A stretch of 64,000 bases of DNA from positions 1,301,001 through 1,365,000 of the forward strand of contig NZ_CP147518.1 in NCBI RefSeq assembly GCF_037201965.1, written 5' to 3'. The notes beneath the pieces are model-generated. The model saw only the letters and a list, made by a program, of their open reading frames with translations. It did not search any database and was not told where the DNA came from. Within the stretch, counting starts at the first letter, position 1. The number at the start of each line of letters is the position of its first letter. Below, in pieces: positions 25,450-35,156 of this stretch. The translations under genes were made by a program, and so were the position numbers. The DNA comes from Spirosoma sp. SC4-14 (lineage in GTDB: Bacteria; Bacteroidota; Bacteroidia; Cytophagales; Spirosomataceae).

Positions 25450-26730
25450 ATGCATTCATCAGAAACAAAAACCAATGTAAGGGTTGGCATTATTGGCTTA
25501 GGCTATGTGGGATTACCGCTTGCCCTTGAATTTGGTAAACAGTATCAAACAGTAGGCTTTGACATTGATAGTCGGCGGGTTGAGGAGTTGCAGGGATGCT
25601 ATGACCGGACCCGCGAAGCTAGTACCGATGATTTCAGAGCCAGCCGACATATCCGGTTTACAACCGACCCAGCAGAACTGCAACCCTGCACCGTTTTTAT
25701 TATAACGGTTCCTACCCCCGTTGATTCCTACAAAAATCCTGATCTGACATTTCTGTTAAGAGCGTCGAAGACGGTTGGCAAACTTTTGAAAAAAGGTGAT
25801 GTTGTGGTCTATGAATCAACAGTTTATCCCGGTTGTACGGAAGAAGAATGTGTTCCGGTGCTGGAAAAAGCTAGCGGACTGGTTTTTAATACTGATTTTT
25901 TCTGTGGCTATTCGCCCGAGCGGATCAATCCTGGCGACAAGGAACGGACGTTGACGAAAATTCTCAAAATTACATCTGGTTCAACGCCAGAAACAGCCGA
26001 TTTTGTTAATCGACTCTACAGCTCCATCATTGAAGCAGGAACCTATCTGGCACCTACAATTAAAGTGGCCGAAGCTGCCAAAGCCATCGAGAATGCTCAG
26101 CGCGATGTGAATATCTCGTTTGTTAACGAGCTGGCGCTGATTTTCGACCGAATGGGTATCGACACCCTCGATGTGCTGGAAGCGGCCCGAACCAAGTGGA
26201 ATTTTCTGAATTTTCGACCCGGTCTGGTTGGTGGCCACTGCATCAGCGTAGATCCTTATTATCTGGCTCATAAAGCGCAGAGCCTGGGCTACCACCCACA
26301 GGTGATTTTGTCGGGTAGGCGCGTCAACGACGATATGCCGCTGTATGTGGCCAATAAGCTGGTAAAGAAAATGAGCCAGCACGGTATTTATCTGGCAGGT
26401 AGTCGGGTATTGGTGATGGGAGTAACGTTTAAAGAAAATTGCCCTGATATCCGTAATGCTAAAGTGCCGGATATAATCAGTGAACTGAGCAGCTTTGGAA
26501 TTGAGGTAGACGTCTACGATCCGTGGGCTGTAGCTGACGAGGTGGACCATGAATTTGGAATTCAGCTCATCGAAAAACCGACGGAACAGGCATACGATGG
26601 TATTGTGGTAGCAGTGGCCCATCAGGAATTTCGAATGATGGACATGCATAGTCTGACAAAAGATAGCAACAGCGTCATTTTTGATCTAAAGGCCGTGCTG
26701 GACCGGTCTGTTGCTACCTTACGCATCTGA
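25450..26730 (+). CDS. UDP-N-acetyl-hexosamine 6-dehydrogenase (TviB/WbpA-like)
   Basis: A 426-aa protein from ATG 25450; the upstream frame extension starts at TTG and lacks family sequence. NAD-binding [19 protein letters not shown] (11-29) and catalytic Cys in [13 protein letters not shown] (about 260) identify the UDP-glucose/GDP-mannose dehydrogenase family. [31 protein letters not shown] and [18 protein letters not shown] match the TviB/WbpA/Cap5L branch, which oxidises UDP-GlcNAc (or its epimer) to the uronic acid. With the WecB-like epimerase in the same operon it could supply UDP-GlcNAcA or UDP-ManNAcA. It is the first gene of the polysaccharide operon. Confidence 0.9.
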   Translation: MHSSETKTNVRVGIIGLGYVGLPLALEFGKQYQTVGFDIDSRRVEELQGCYDRTREASTDDFRASRHIRFTTDPAELQPCTVFIITVPTPVDSYKNPDLTFLLRASKTVGKLLKKGDVVVYESTVYPGCTEEECVPVLEKASGLVFNTDFFCGYSPERINPGDKERTLTKILKITSGSTPETADFVNRLYSSIIEAGTYLAPTIKVAEAAKAIENAQRDVNISFVNELALIFDRMGIDTLDVLEAARTKWNFLNFRPGLVGGHCISVDPYYLAHKAQSLGYHPQVILSGRRVNDDMPLYVANKLVKKMSQHGIYLAGSRVLVMGVTFKENCPDIRNAKVPDIISELSSFGIEVDVYDPWAVADEVDHEFGIQLIEKPTEQAYDGIVVAVAHQEFRMMDMHSLTKDSNSVIFDLKAVLDRSVATLRI

Positions 26731-26819
26731 TTTTGTCACTAAACTGTGACTCGCCGTCAACTTTTCAGTCTATTAATCCTCACACAGCCAACAAATTTAC
26801 CGGATTGCCTGTCGCCTGG

Positions 26820-27635
26820 ATGAACCGTACTTGTACTTACTGGAATACTTTTTTTGCTTGTCTTAGTGGCTGGGCGTTGAGCGCAGGTTGCTTTGCGCAA
26901 CAACCCGTTAAGCAAAAAAGAGATGCGATTGCCTACTTTCAGGCCATGCCCGGCGATAGTGGCACTATGGCCGTCGATAGCATACCTCCTTTTCGGATTC
27001 AGCCAGGTACTGAACTGACTATCAATGTGGCCACGCTCAATGAAGAACTGGATGCACTCCTCAATCCGCACCTTCAGACAACGGTTGCAAACATGACCAA
27101 TAACCCTGATACAAAGCAACTTGCCGGTTATCTGGTCGATGCCAAAGGCTATATTAATTTTCCGGTTTTGGGTCGTGTGCAACTCCGAAACCTGACCACC
27201 TTCGAGGCCGCCGACTTGCTGGCTAGTCAGTTGAGCAAACAGGCTAACAATCCGTTTGTGCGGGTGCGGGTTATCAATTTTCAGGTAACTGTAATGGGAG
27301 AAGTTAACCGGCCCGTTGTGCTGAATGTTAGCCGGGAACAGATGACAATTCCCGAAGCTATCAGCCTGGCGGGCGATCTGACTATTTACGGGAAACGCGA
27401 AAATGTACTGGTAATCAGGCAGCGTGCTGGCAAGCGGGAGTTTGGGCAAGTGAATTTACAGGATCGGAGCGTGTTTCGGTCGCCCTATTACTATCTGCAA
27501 CCCAACGATATGATCTACATCGAGCCTAAAAAATCGAAGAAGGCACAGGCGGGTCGGGTATTTCCATTTTTGCCCACCATTTTCTCCGGTACATCGCTGC
27601 TGGTAACCATCGCTGTACTGTTTTTTCGTCGATAG
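26820..27635 (+). CDS. Wza-like polysaccharide export protein
   Basis: A 271-aa protein from ATG 26820; an upstream in-frame TTG at 26733 is unlikely. An N-terminal export signal (FFACLSGWALSAGCFAQ) could be cleaved by signal peptidase I or II. The export domain follows (FRIQPGTELTINVATL, GYLVDAKGYINFPVLGRV), then a SLBB-like segment (VTVMGEVNRPVVLNV, ITIPEAISLAG) and YYLQPNDMIYIEP. A hydrophobic segment ends the protein (TSLLVTIAVLFF). It forms the outer-membrane exit pore with the kinase encoded next. Confidence 0.88.
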   Translation: MNRTCTYWNTFFACLSGWALSAGCFAQQPVKQKRDAIAYFQAMPGDSGTMAVDSIPPFRIQPGTELTINVATLNEELDALLNPHLQTTVANMTNNPDTKQLAGYLVDAKGYINFPVLGRVQLRNLTTFEAADLLASQLSKQANNPFVRVRVINFQVTVMGEVNRPVVLNVSREQMTIPEAISLAGDLTIYGKRENVLVIRQRAGKREFGQVNLQDRSVFRSPYYYLQPNDMIYIEPKKSKKAQAGRVFPFLPTIFSGTSLLVTIAVLFFRR

Positions 27636-27682
27636 AAAAATAACAAATGCATGTGCCGAAGCCTAGTTATAGATAAACAACC

Positions 27683-30055
27683 ATGAAGACCGGTTTACAG
27701 GGAAAAGGGCAGTTTGGGCAGGAATATATTAAGTTTTTGATTGTCAAATACCTGAAGAACTGGTATTGGTTTGTGTTGGCCATACTACTCAGTATTGGAA
27801 CGACATACCTGATTCTGACAAGCATTAAGCCTGTTTATAGCATTCAGTCGAGCCTGTTGATCAATATGGAAGATAACAGTGGCTCGCCAGCGAAAGAAGA
27901 CATTCTGCGTGAACTCGATATCTTTTCACCCTCAAAAAATATTGAAGATGAAATAGAAATACTGAAGTCATACACACTGGCCGAAAAAGTTGTGAATGAC
28001 CTGAATCTGGATGTTAACTATGCGATTAAAGAACGACTTCATACGCGCGACATCTATAAGCGTTCGCCTGTGCTGATCACATTGCTGGCTCCGAACGAAC
28101 AGGAGTTTGGTAAAGAAGCCGAAGCTGAACTAGTGCCGGGAGGACTGAAAATTAACGACGTAACCTATCCATTCAACCGGCCCGTCAGCACCGTATTAGG
28201 ACGTATTCTGATTCGCCGGAATTCGGCGGCTGTGCATCCTTATGCGCATATTTTGCTGACAACTACCAGCAAAGAGGAGGCCATTAAATCCTATATCGGC
28301 CGACTTAAAATTACGCAGGCCAGCCGGTCGTCGTTTGTGTTGCGGATCAACCTCGAAGATACCTCCCCCGAACGGGGAGTCGCGTTCATCAATCGGCTCA
28401 TTCACTGGTACGATCTGTCATCGCTGGAATACAAGAATCGAACGGCCTCAAATACGCTGCGATTTATCAATGATCGACTGACTATTATTTCACGGGAACT
28501 GACCGACGTCGAAAAAAATATACAGAATTATAAAACCCGTTCGGGCATTGTCGACCTGAGCGCCGAATCGACCGTTTTTCTGAACAAAGTCCATGAGAAC
28601 GATACACAGCTTAGTCAGGTAACGATTCAGTTGGGCGCATTAGACGAGATTGAACGATACATTGCCAGCAAGTCGGACAAGGGTAATCTGGCACCTGCTA
28701 CATTAGGCCTCGAAAATCCGGTTCTGACCGGGCTGCTGGGGAATTTGCTGGATCTGGAAATTCAGCGCGAAAAACTGATTCGGTCTGCACCTGAGGGGAG
28801 TGCGGCTGTACAGGTGATCGACAATCAGATTCGGTTAGTGAAAGCCAATATTTCTGATAATACGCAGTCGCTTCGCCAGATTCTGCTCAATACACGCAGC
28901 AAAATTCTGGCTTCGACGCGGAAGGTTGAAGCCGTTATTCAGACGATTCCGCTGAAAGAGCGCGTATTGCTCGACATATCGCGGCAACAGGGAATAAAAG
29001 GGGAATTGTATACCTATTTGCTGCAGAAGCGCGAAGAAACGGCTCTTTCGCTGGCGGCTGCTGTGTCTGATTTGCGGATTGTTGATGCACCTAAAAGCAA
29101 TCTGGAGCCAATTAAACCTCGTAAAAGCGCATATTATCTGTTTGCGCTGGTAGTTGGAATTTTGGTTCCGATTGGCTTGCTGTGGCTGCTGGATTTTCTG
29201 AATAACAAAGTAACGCGCAAAGCTGAGATAGAAGAAATAACCCAGATTCCTATTATTGGGGAGGTGGTTCTGGCCGATATAAAATCACCTCTGGAGGTAA
29301 GCCCATCGAGCCGTTCGATGTTGTCTGAACAGATACGGGCATTACGGGCTAATATTCATTTTCTGGCACCCGATGATGATGAAAACCATCAGGTACTGTT
29401 GATTACATCGAGTGTAAGTGGCGAAGGAAAATCGTTTATTTCGCTGAATCTGGGAGCCAGTATGGCCATAACAGGACGGCGTACTATCCTGCTTGAGCTT
29501 GATTTACGAAGGCCTAAACTACATAAATACCTGGGGGTAAAGTCGGCAATAGGGCTGTCGAATTTTTTGATTGGTCAGGCAACGCTGGAGCAGATTATAC
29601 AGCCGATAGCCAACTACCCCGATCTGTTTTTTATTCCCTGCGGCTTGTTACCACCTAACCCCTCCGAACTACTCGGCAGTAAGCGTATGGCCGAGTTGTT
29701 TGCGGCACTGCGCGAAGGGTTCGATGTCGTCATTGCCGATACGCCACCGGTTGGCTTGCTTAGCGATGCATATAGTGTTGCTCCTTATACCACGTCTACA
29801 ATTTATATTCTCCGGCACCTGTATACGAACAAGGCCTACCTGAAAACCATTGAGACGCTGTATCAGGAAAAGCGCTTCCGTAACATGAGTCTGCTCATCA
29901 ATGGTATTGTGACGAAGAAAGATTATGAATACAACTATGGCTATGGTTCAGAATATGGCTATGGCTATCAGACTGGCTACTACGATGAAGAGAAAAAAAC
30001 CGTAAAGACCGTAGTAAGAAAAGGAGTGGGCGTTTTGTCGAGATTCTGGAAATAG
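27683..30055 (+). CDS. Wzc-like polysaccharide co-polymerase / tyrosine autokinase
   Basis: A 790-aa protein with two membrane segments (about 27-49 and 485-506) around a large coiled periplasmic part, typical of Wzz/Wzc. The cytosolic BY-kinase domain has Walker A SSVSGEGKSFISLNLG (about 575-590), LLELDLRRPKLHKYLG and VVIADTPPVG (about 682-691). The C-terminus holds the tyrosine cluster (DYEYNYGYGSEYGYG and following) that is autophosphorylated. It controls chain length and export together with the Wza-like protein. No matching low-molecular-weight tyrosine phosphatase gene is in the operon. Confidence 0.92.
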   Translation: MKTGLQGKGQFGQEYIKFLIVKYLKNWYWFVLAILLSIGTTYLILTSIKPVYSIQSSLLINMEDNSGSPAKEDILRELDIFSPSKNIEDEIEILKSYTLAEKVVNDLNLDVNYAIKERLHTRDIYKRSPVLITLLAPNEQEFGKEAEAELVPGGLKINDVTYPFNRPVSTVLGRILIRRNSAAVHPYAHILLTTTSKEEAIKSYIGRLKITQASRSSFVLRINLEDTSPERGVAFINRLIHWYDLSSLEYKNRTASNTLRFINDRLTIISRELTDVEKNIQNYKTRSGIVDLSAESTVFLNKVHENDTQLSQVTIQLGALDEIERYIASKSDKGNLAPATLGLENPVLTGLLGNLLDLEIQREKLIRSAPEGSAAVQVIDNQIRLVKANISDNTQSLRQILLNTRSKILASTRKVEAVIQTIPLKERVLLDISRQQGIKGELYTYLLQKREETALSLAAAVSDLRIVDAPKSNLEPIKPRKSAYYLFALVVGILVPIGLLWLLDFLNNKVTRKAEIEEITQIPIIGEVVLADIKSPLEVSPSSRSMLSEQIRALRANIHFLAPDDDENHQVLLITSSVSGEGKSFISLNLGASMAITGRRTILLELDLRRPKLHKYLGVKSAIGLSNFLIGQATLEQIIQPIANYPDLFFIPCGLLPPNPSELLGSKRMAELFAALREGFDVVIADTPPVGLLSDAYSVAPYTTSTIYILRHLYTNKAYLKTIETLYQEKRFRNMSLLINGIVTKKDYEYNYGYGSEYGYGYQTGYYDEEKKTVKTVVRKGVGVLSRFWK

Positions 30056-30074
30056 TAATAGCCACAAAAAACCT

Positions 30075-31376
30075 ATGTTACCCTCCGGTTCAATTTCCTG
30101 GCGTCATCAGTTCGACCAGCATCGTGGTCGGGTCGGATTGGTGTATAAATATGTAACTGGCCAAGGGTTGTTGCAGCTATTGAATGTGTTAAATGGATTT
30201 TTTCTGTTACGCTGGTTAAGTATTGACGAGCAGGCAAAATTTAGTCTGGCAATGGGTTTACAGGCAACCTTAGGTATTTTAGGAGACCTTGGCTTAGGAG
30301 GCAGTTTGTTAGGCTTGATTGGTGACAGGGTTGACGATAGAAAGTTAATTGGGCAATATGTGGCCGGAATACAGAGATTTAAAGACCGGTTTTTTATTGT
30401 TAGTGCATTTATCGGCTCTATTGCTGTAGCTATATTTTATCAAAAGCAAAACTGGGGTTCTGATTTATGGATTATTTATGGACTTGTTCTTCTTGGTATT
30501 TATGCGCAAAGTATGATAGGCTATTATTCGGCAATCTTACAAATGAAAAAAGATCTGCTTTCCTATTATCGCACGCAAGTAACAGCTGCATTTATTAGAT
30601 TAATTGCTGCCTTTTTGTTGTATTATTCTCTTGAATTAAACGCAATTCAGGCAGTCTTTATCGCTACAATAGCTTTTATGGTAAATGCCATTTGGGTACG
30701 ACAGTATGCACTTGCTTATTTTGAGCCTGTCCGGAAAGCCAATCCCGATAAAATTAGAGAAATTTTCAAAACAGTGTGGCCTGTTATGCCTATGGTAGCT
30801 TTTTATGCTATACAAGGACAAATGACTATTTTCTTATCAGGCTATTTTGGTAAAGCTACTAATGTGGCTGAGATAGGAGCACTTGGTAGATTGTCGCAAA
30901 TTTTTTCGCTATTTACTCCTTTTACTTCAATTGTGTTATTGCCTTATTTTGCTCGTAGTAATACTGAAGAAGTGTTGAAACGTGCTATCTTAATAGTTAT
31001 TGTATCTACTTCTTTGGTTTTCCCTCTTGTAGTAATTGCCTATTATAAGGAAGATTTTTTTATATGGATGCTAGGTTCTAAATTCTTTTCTGTTAAAGAC
31101 GAGATACTCTTATTTATTTGTGTTGCTGCTATTAATTATGTGGCCGGAATTCTATGGGCTATTATTATTGCTAGAAAATTTAATAGAGGGTATCTGGCAC
31201 TGATAAACATTTTTGTTTTACTAACTGTTCAACTGATTTATATACGTAACGCAGATTTAAGCACCACTCATAGCGTTGTAGTATTATCTGTCTATTTGTC
31301 GACTGTCTCTTTGTTAAGTAATATATTTATTCTCATGGTTGGGATAAGAGGTAATAATACTAGCCTTTACTTCTAA
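30075..31376 (+). CDS. Wzx-like polysaccharide flippase
   Basis: A 433-aa integral membrane protein with about 12 hydrophobic segments and the polysaccharide-synthesis/MATE-like pattern (NVLNGFFLLRWLSIDEQAKFSLAMG at the start, VWPVMPMVAFYAIQGQMTIFLSGYFG in the middle). It would flip lipid-linked repeat units across the inner membrane. Base composition is strongly AT-rich compared with the kinase gene before it, as are the next two genes. This is typical of exchanged specificity genes. Confidence 0.8.
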   Translation: MLPSGSISWRHQFDQHRGRVGLVYKYVTGQGLLQLLNVLNGFFLLRWLSIDEQAKFSLAMGLQATLGILGDLGLGGSLLGLIGDRVDDRKLIGQYVAGIQRFKDRFFIVSAFIGSIAVAIFYQKQNWGSDLWIIYGLVLLGIYAQSMIGYYSAILQMKKDLLSYYRTQVTAAFIRLIAAFLLYYSLELNAIQAVFIATIAFMVNAIWVRQYALAYFEPVRKANPDKIREIFKTVWPVMPMVAFYAIQGQMTIFLSGYFGKATNVAEIGALGRLSQIFSLFTPFTSIVLLPYFARSNTEEVLKRAILIVIVSTSLVFPLVVIAYYKEDFFIWMLGSKFFSVKDEILLFICVAAINYVAGILWAIIIARKFNRGYLALINIFVLLTVQLIYIRNADLSTTHSVVVLSVYLSTVSLLSNIFILMVGIRGNNTSLYF

Positions 31377-31384
31377 TTTGATTT

Positions 31385-32239
31385 ATGATCTTCTCCGTAA
31401 TTATTCCCACCTATAATCGAAGTGATTTTTTGATAAAATGTTTGGACAGTTTAACGCCTTGCATCCAAATGTTAGATACATCGCAATACGAAGTAATTGT
31501 TTCTGATGATGGAGAAGATGGACTCACTAAACAATTAGTAAATGAAGCTTATCCGTGGGTACGTTGGGTTAAGGGGCCTGGCCGTGGCCCCGCATCTAAT
31601 AGGAATAACGGAGCTCGATTAGCAAAGGGCGAATGGCTGGTTTTTATAGATGATGATTGTATTTCTACGCCAGATTTGTTAATAGGTTATAAGAATGTAA
31701 TTGATGGTCAAGAAAATGTGCGGGCTTTGGAAGGTAAGATTGTTCCTGATTCATGGGAGAAACTAGATGAGGATATGGCAGAATGCCCAATAAATATTAC
31801 CGGTGGATGTTTCTGGTCTGCCAATATTTGTTTACAAAAGAGCTTGTTCGAAAGTATATCAGGTTTTGATGAGGATTTTTTTTTAGCCGCTCGCGAAGAT
31901 CAGGATTTATATCTAAGAATTAAACGAGTATGTGAGGTTGTTTTCGTTTCCGAAGCCGTCGTTATACACCCAGTTAGAATAGCAACTTTTAATCATAAAG
32001 TAAAAAATATTTTTAAATCTATTGATAACTGGTTTGTATATGTAAGTAAACATAACTATTTATATGTAAATAAAAATTTGATAAAATTTGCTTTTCATCC
32101 TTATACCTACCAGATGCTGGTTAGCGCTAGAAATATGAAATTGAAATCATTTTTTTATAATTTTTTGTATGTCTCTTTAGGTATTCCTTATTTTATCAAG
32201 AAAACTATGTTCGAAGGTGAAAAATTAGTTAAGAGATGA
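31385..32239 (+). CDS. Family 2 glycosyltransferase
   Basis: A 284-aa GT-A enzyme: FSVIIPTYNRSDFLIKCLDSL at the N-terminus, VIVSDDGEDG, SNRNNGARLAKGEWLVFIDDDC with the DDD metal site, and FDEDFFLAAREDQDLYLRIK as the acceptor-side motif. No membrane segment is evident. It is AT-rich like the flippase 8 bp upstream, and its stop overlaps the next start (ATGA). Sugar specificity is unknown. Confidence 0.85.
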   Translation: MIFSVIIPTYNRSDFLIKCLDSLTPCIQMLDTSQYEVIVSDDGEDGLTKQLVNEAYPWVRWVKGPGRGPASNRNNGARLAKGEWLVFIDDDCISTPDLLIGYKNVIDGQENVRALEGKIVPDSWEKLDEDMAECPINITGGCFWSANICLQKSLFESISGFDEDFFLAAREDQDLYLRIKRVCEVVFVSEAVVIHPVRIATFNHKVKNIFKSIDNWFVYVSKHNYLYVNKNLIKFAFHPYTYQMLVSARNMKLKSFFYNFLYVSLGIPYFIKKTMFEGEKLVKR

Positions 32240-33357
32240 AAGTCGCTATATTAACAAATAATTTTCCGCCCGCAGTAGATGGCGTAGGAGACTATTCATT
32301 TAATCTGGCTACTGAGTTTAAAAAAAATGGGCATGATGTGTTGGTTATTTGCAAGAAGAATACACATCTATATGAAAATCAATCGGAGGTTTATCCATTT
32401 ATCAATACATGGAACTTTCAATCCTGCCTGACTCTTAATAAATTTCTTTCTATACATAAACCAGATTGGCTGTTCTTACAATATGTTCCTAACTCCTTTA
32501 GTAAGTGGGCAATGCCAATTTGGATACCGTTACTGTTGTTGATGTGTAAGCGATATGGAGTCAAAATCAGTATTACTTTCCATGAGGTATATGTGCGTAT
32601 GACTTATTGGCCAATTAAATATTGGATAATGGCCTTTATACAGCGAGTCATTTGTTTCTTTTTGTTACAGATAGCAGACGTTATTATTACCAGTATCGAT
32701 TTCTATAAGTTATTGCTGGAAAAATATTCACGTAAATCTATTCATTTAATTCCTATAGGGTCTAACATTTTACCTGTTCAGGTATCTGATGAAGATATTA
32801 TTGCAATCCGAAAAGTTATAGCTCCGAAAGATGAAGACATACTAAGCACGTTTGGAATTCGTAATCATAATTTACTAATTAAGGTATATTATGAAGTATG
32901 TAAACGTCATCCAGAAACAAAATTGCTGATTTGTGGAAAGTTGCAAATTTCAAAAGAACTGGAACCTATTTACAACCAGATTCGGGATAATGTTTATGAA
33001 ACAGGTTATTTGCCTAATGCGGAGGTCTACCGGATGTTACGGGCCAGTGATATTTTCTTTTTACCCGATCCCGTAACTAACGTTTTTGAAGGAGGAACCA
33101 GTAATAAAAGTACATCGCTGGCTGCGGCTTTGCTGGCCCGGCTACCTGTAGTAGGCACCAGAGGGGATATGAATAACGCCTTGTTGAAACAAACACCAGG
33201 GGTGTTTCTGGAAGATGCTTCGCAGCCTGTTCAGATTGCAGAACGCTTACTTAGCATACTTAATAGCCAGCAACAGCCTGAAGCCATTAGCCAGTTTTTT
33301 TACCGACATCTGAGCTGGGAAGCCACATACCAACGCTATGTGGATCTATGTTCTTGA
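32236..33357 (+). CDS. GT4-type glycosyltransferase
   Basis: A 373-aa GT-B enzyme: VAILTNNFPPAVDGVGDYSFNLA at the N-terminus and ILSTFGIRN, LLICGKLQ, ETGYLPNAEVYRMLRASDIFFLPDP and SLAAALLARLPVVGTRG in the C-terminal half. The Glu pair is less typical (FEGGTSNKSTS). The first two thirds of the gene are AT-rich; the last ~350 bp (from about 33000) return to the composition of the rest of the operon, so a recombination junction may lie inside the gene. Confidence 0.8.
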   Translation: MKVAILTNNFPPAVDGVGDYSFNLATEFKKNGHDVLVICKKNTHLYENQSEVYPFINTWNFQSCLTLNKFLSIHKPDWLFLQYVPNSFSKWAMPIWIPLLLLMCKRYGVKISITFHEVYVRMTYWPIKYWIMAFIQRVICFFLLQIADVIITSIDFYKLLLEKYSRKSIHLIPIGSNILPVQVSDEDIIAIRKVIAPKDEDILSTFGIRNHNLLIKVYYEVCKRHPETKLLICGKLQISKELEPIYNQIRDNVYETGYLPNAEVYRMLRASDIFFLPDPVTNVFEGGTSNKSTSLAAALLARLPVVGTRGDMNNALLKQTPGVFLEDASQPVQIAERLLSILNSQQQPEAISQFFYRHLSWEATYQRYVDLCS

Positions 33358-33384
33358 AAATCAATTTGAAATGCTCGCTAAGCT

Positions 33385-34143
33385 ATGAATATTTTCAGGC
33401 GGATCATCAGATATGGAATATATAGAATCCGCTACATGGCCAATATCACAGTGCCTCAGACCATACTGGCTGCATTACTGCCTAAGCATGTGTTGACCGG
33501 ACCTTTTTCTGGTATGCATTACATCGCACAAAGCACCGGTAGCGTAATCGTTCCTAAGCTGACTGGTTCTTATGAGAGTGAATTATGGCCAGTACTTCAG
33601 GCAGTGCATTATTCAGATTACGATCTCTTTGTGGACATTGGAGCCGCCGAAGGCTATTATGCAGTTGGCGTAACAAAGTATATTTTTCAGAATGCTATCC
33701 CGACTGTTGCGTTCGAAGCAACTCCTCGTGGACAAAAGCAAATCCATATGCTGGCCCAACGCAATGGTGTGCAGAATATAACTATTAAAGGATTTTGCGA
33801 CTGCACTGACCTGCTTGAGGTGCTGTCCAAGAAACGAGGTTTTCTGATTGTAGATATTGAAGGGGGAGAGGCTAGTTTACTTGATCCAGTGGCTCTGCCC
33901 GACCTGCTCAATTGTGATATGTTGGTCGAGCTTCATCCTGAACAAGTGGAAGGCGTTAGGTCATTGCTGATGAATCGCTTCAAAAACTCGCATACAGTAG
34001 AAGAGATCAATCCAGATACAAAAAAACAACTGAACAACACTGCGCTGCCCCGCTGGACACAACGATTTAGGACTTACATGCTCAACGAATTTAGAGGCAA
34101 TCAATCCTGGCTGTTTTTTCGGGCTAATAAACGTGTGGCATGA
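33385..34143 (+). CDS. FkbM-like SAM-dependent methyltransferase
   Basis: A 252-aa protein with SAM motif LFVDIGAAEGYYAVGV (about 90-105), VAFEATPRGQKQIHMLAQRNG for the ribose-binding acidic loop, and FLIVDIEGGEASLLDP (about 153-168) as the FkbM-type catalytic region. It probably O-methylates a sugar of the repeat unit. The stop overlaps the next start by ATGA. Confidence 0.7.
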   Translation: MNIFRRIIRYGIYRIRYMANITVPQTILAALLPKHVLTGPFSGMHYIAQSTGSVIVPKLTGSYESELWPVLQAVHYSDYDLFVDIGAAEGYYAVGVTKYIFQNAIPTVAFEATPRGQKQIHMLAQRNGVQNITIKGFCDCTDLLEVLSKKRGFLIVDIEGGEASLLDPVALPDLLNCDMLVELHPEQVEGVRSLLMNRFKNSHTVEEINPDTKKQLNNTALPRWTQRFRTYMLNEFRGNQSWLFFRANKRVA

Positions 34144-35156
34144 AGTTGGTTTTTTACGCGCCCAATTTTTACCCTATGGTTGGCGGACTAGAGAATGTGG
34201 TTATGGATTTAGCTACCGAACTAAGCCAACTGGGCCATTCTATACGTGTGTTAACACTAACCCCTGCCAGAGAGCCTGACGCTTTTTCGTTCGAGGTAGT
34301 CAGAAAGCCCGGATTTTGGCAAACTGTTCGACATATACGGTGGGCTGATGCATTTGTGCAATTCAACATTAGTTTGAAAGGCATACTGCCCTATTTATTC
34401 GTACAAAATCCTTTAGTATTAACGCACCATAATCTTTATCCAGCCACATCGCTAACTGGTCGCTTAAAATGGGCTGTATCCCGAAGGGCTACTGTGAATA
34501 TGGGTTGTAGTAAATTTATTGCCCAACACTACAGAAACTGTTATACACTGAGTAATCCATATAACGATACCGTTTTTATCGGCCAAACTAATAAGCAACG
34601 ATCTAAAGAACTGGTGTTTTTAGGGCGTTTAGTCTCCGATAAAGGAGTGTCTGTTTTGCTACAATCGCTGGCCAAATTACGCCAGCGAACAGATCTTATG
34701 CCCACATTGACCATTATTGGCGATGGACCTGAACGCTCATTACTCGAAAAACAAGTACATGATTTGGGGCTGCATCAACAGGTGCAGTTTGCTGGTGTTT
34801 TGCAGGGGAAAACATTGGTAGAGGAGTTAAACCAATCCCAGATATTGCTAATTCCGTCCGTGTATGAAGAACCGTTTGGTATTGTTGCGCTGGAAGGTAT
34901 TGCCTGCGGCTGTTTTGTAATTGGCTCAAAGGCGGGGGGGCTTCCCGAAGCGATTGGGCCTTGTGGTGTTACGTTTCCCATGGAAGATAGCGATGCATTA
35001 GCAGACCTGTTGGCTAAGGCTTTACAAGAGCCAGAATGGGTAGAAATGTATCGACAGCAGGCGAGGCACCATCTTGAGCAGCATACCCGACCAATTGTTG
35101 CCGCTCGTTTTTTAACAATCATCGAAGAAGCCGTATGGAAGAAGAAGAACTACTGA
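34140..35156 (+). CDS. GT4-type glycosyltransferase
   Basis: A 338-aa GT-B enzyme: YAPNFYPMVGGLENVVMDLA at the N-terminus, LVFLGRLVSDKGVSVLLQSL, LTIIGDGPERSLLE and the donor-binding motif LIPSVYEEPFGIVALEGIACG (about 237-257; Glu pair present). It retains the GGxE loop near the start, typical of GT4 (WaaG/PimA-like). Its end overlaps the polymerase-like gene by 22 nt. Confidence 0.9.
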   Translation: MKLVFYAPNFYPMVGGLENVVMDLATELSQLGHSIRVLTLTPAREPDAFSFEVVRKPGFWQTVRHIRWADAFVQFNISLKGILPYLFVQNPLVLTHHNLYPATSLTGRLKWAVSRRATVNMGCSKFIAQHYRNCYTLSNPYNDTVFIGQTNKQRSKELVFLGRLVSDKGVSVLLQSLAKLRQRTDLMPTLTIIGDGPERSLLEKQVHDLGLHQQVQFAGVLQGKTLVEELNQSQILLIPSVYEEPFGIVALEGIACGCFVIGSKAGGLPEAIGPCGVTFPMEDSDALADLLAKALQEPEWVEMYRQQARHHLEQHTRPIVAARFLTIIEEAVWKKKNY

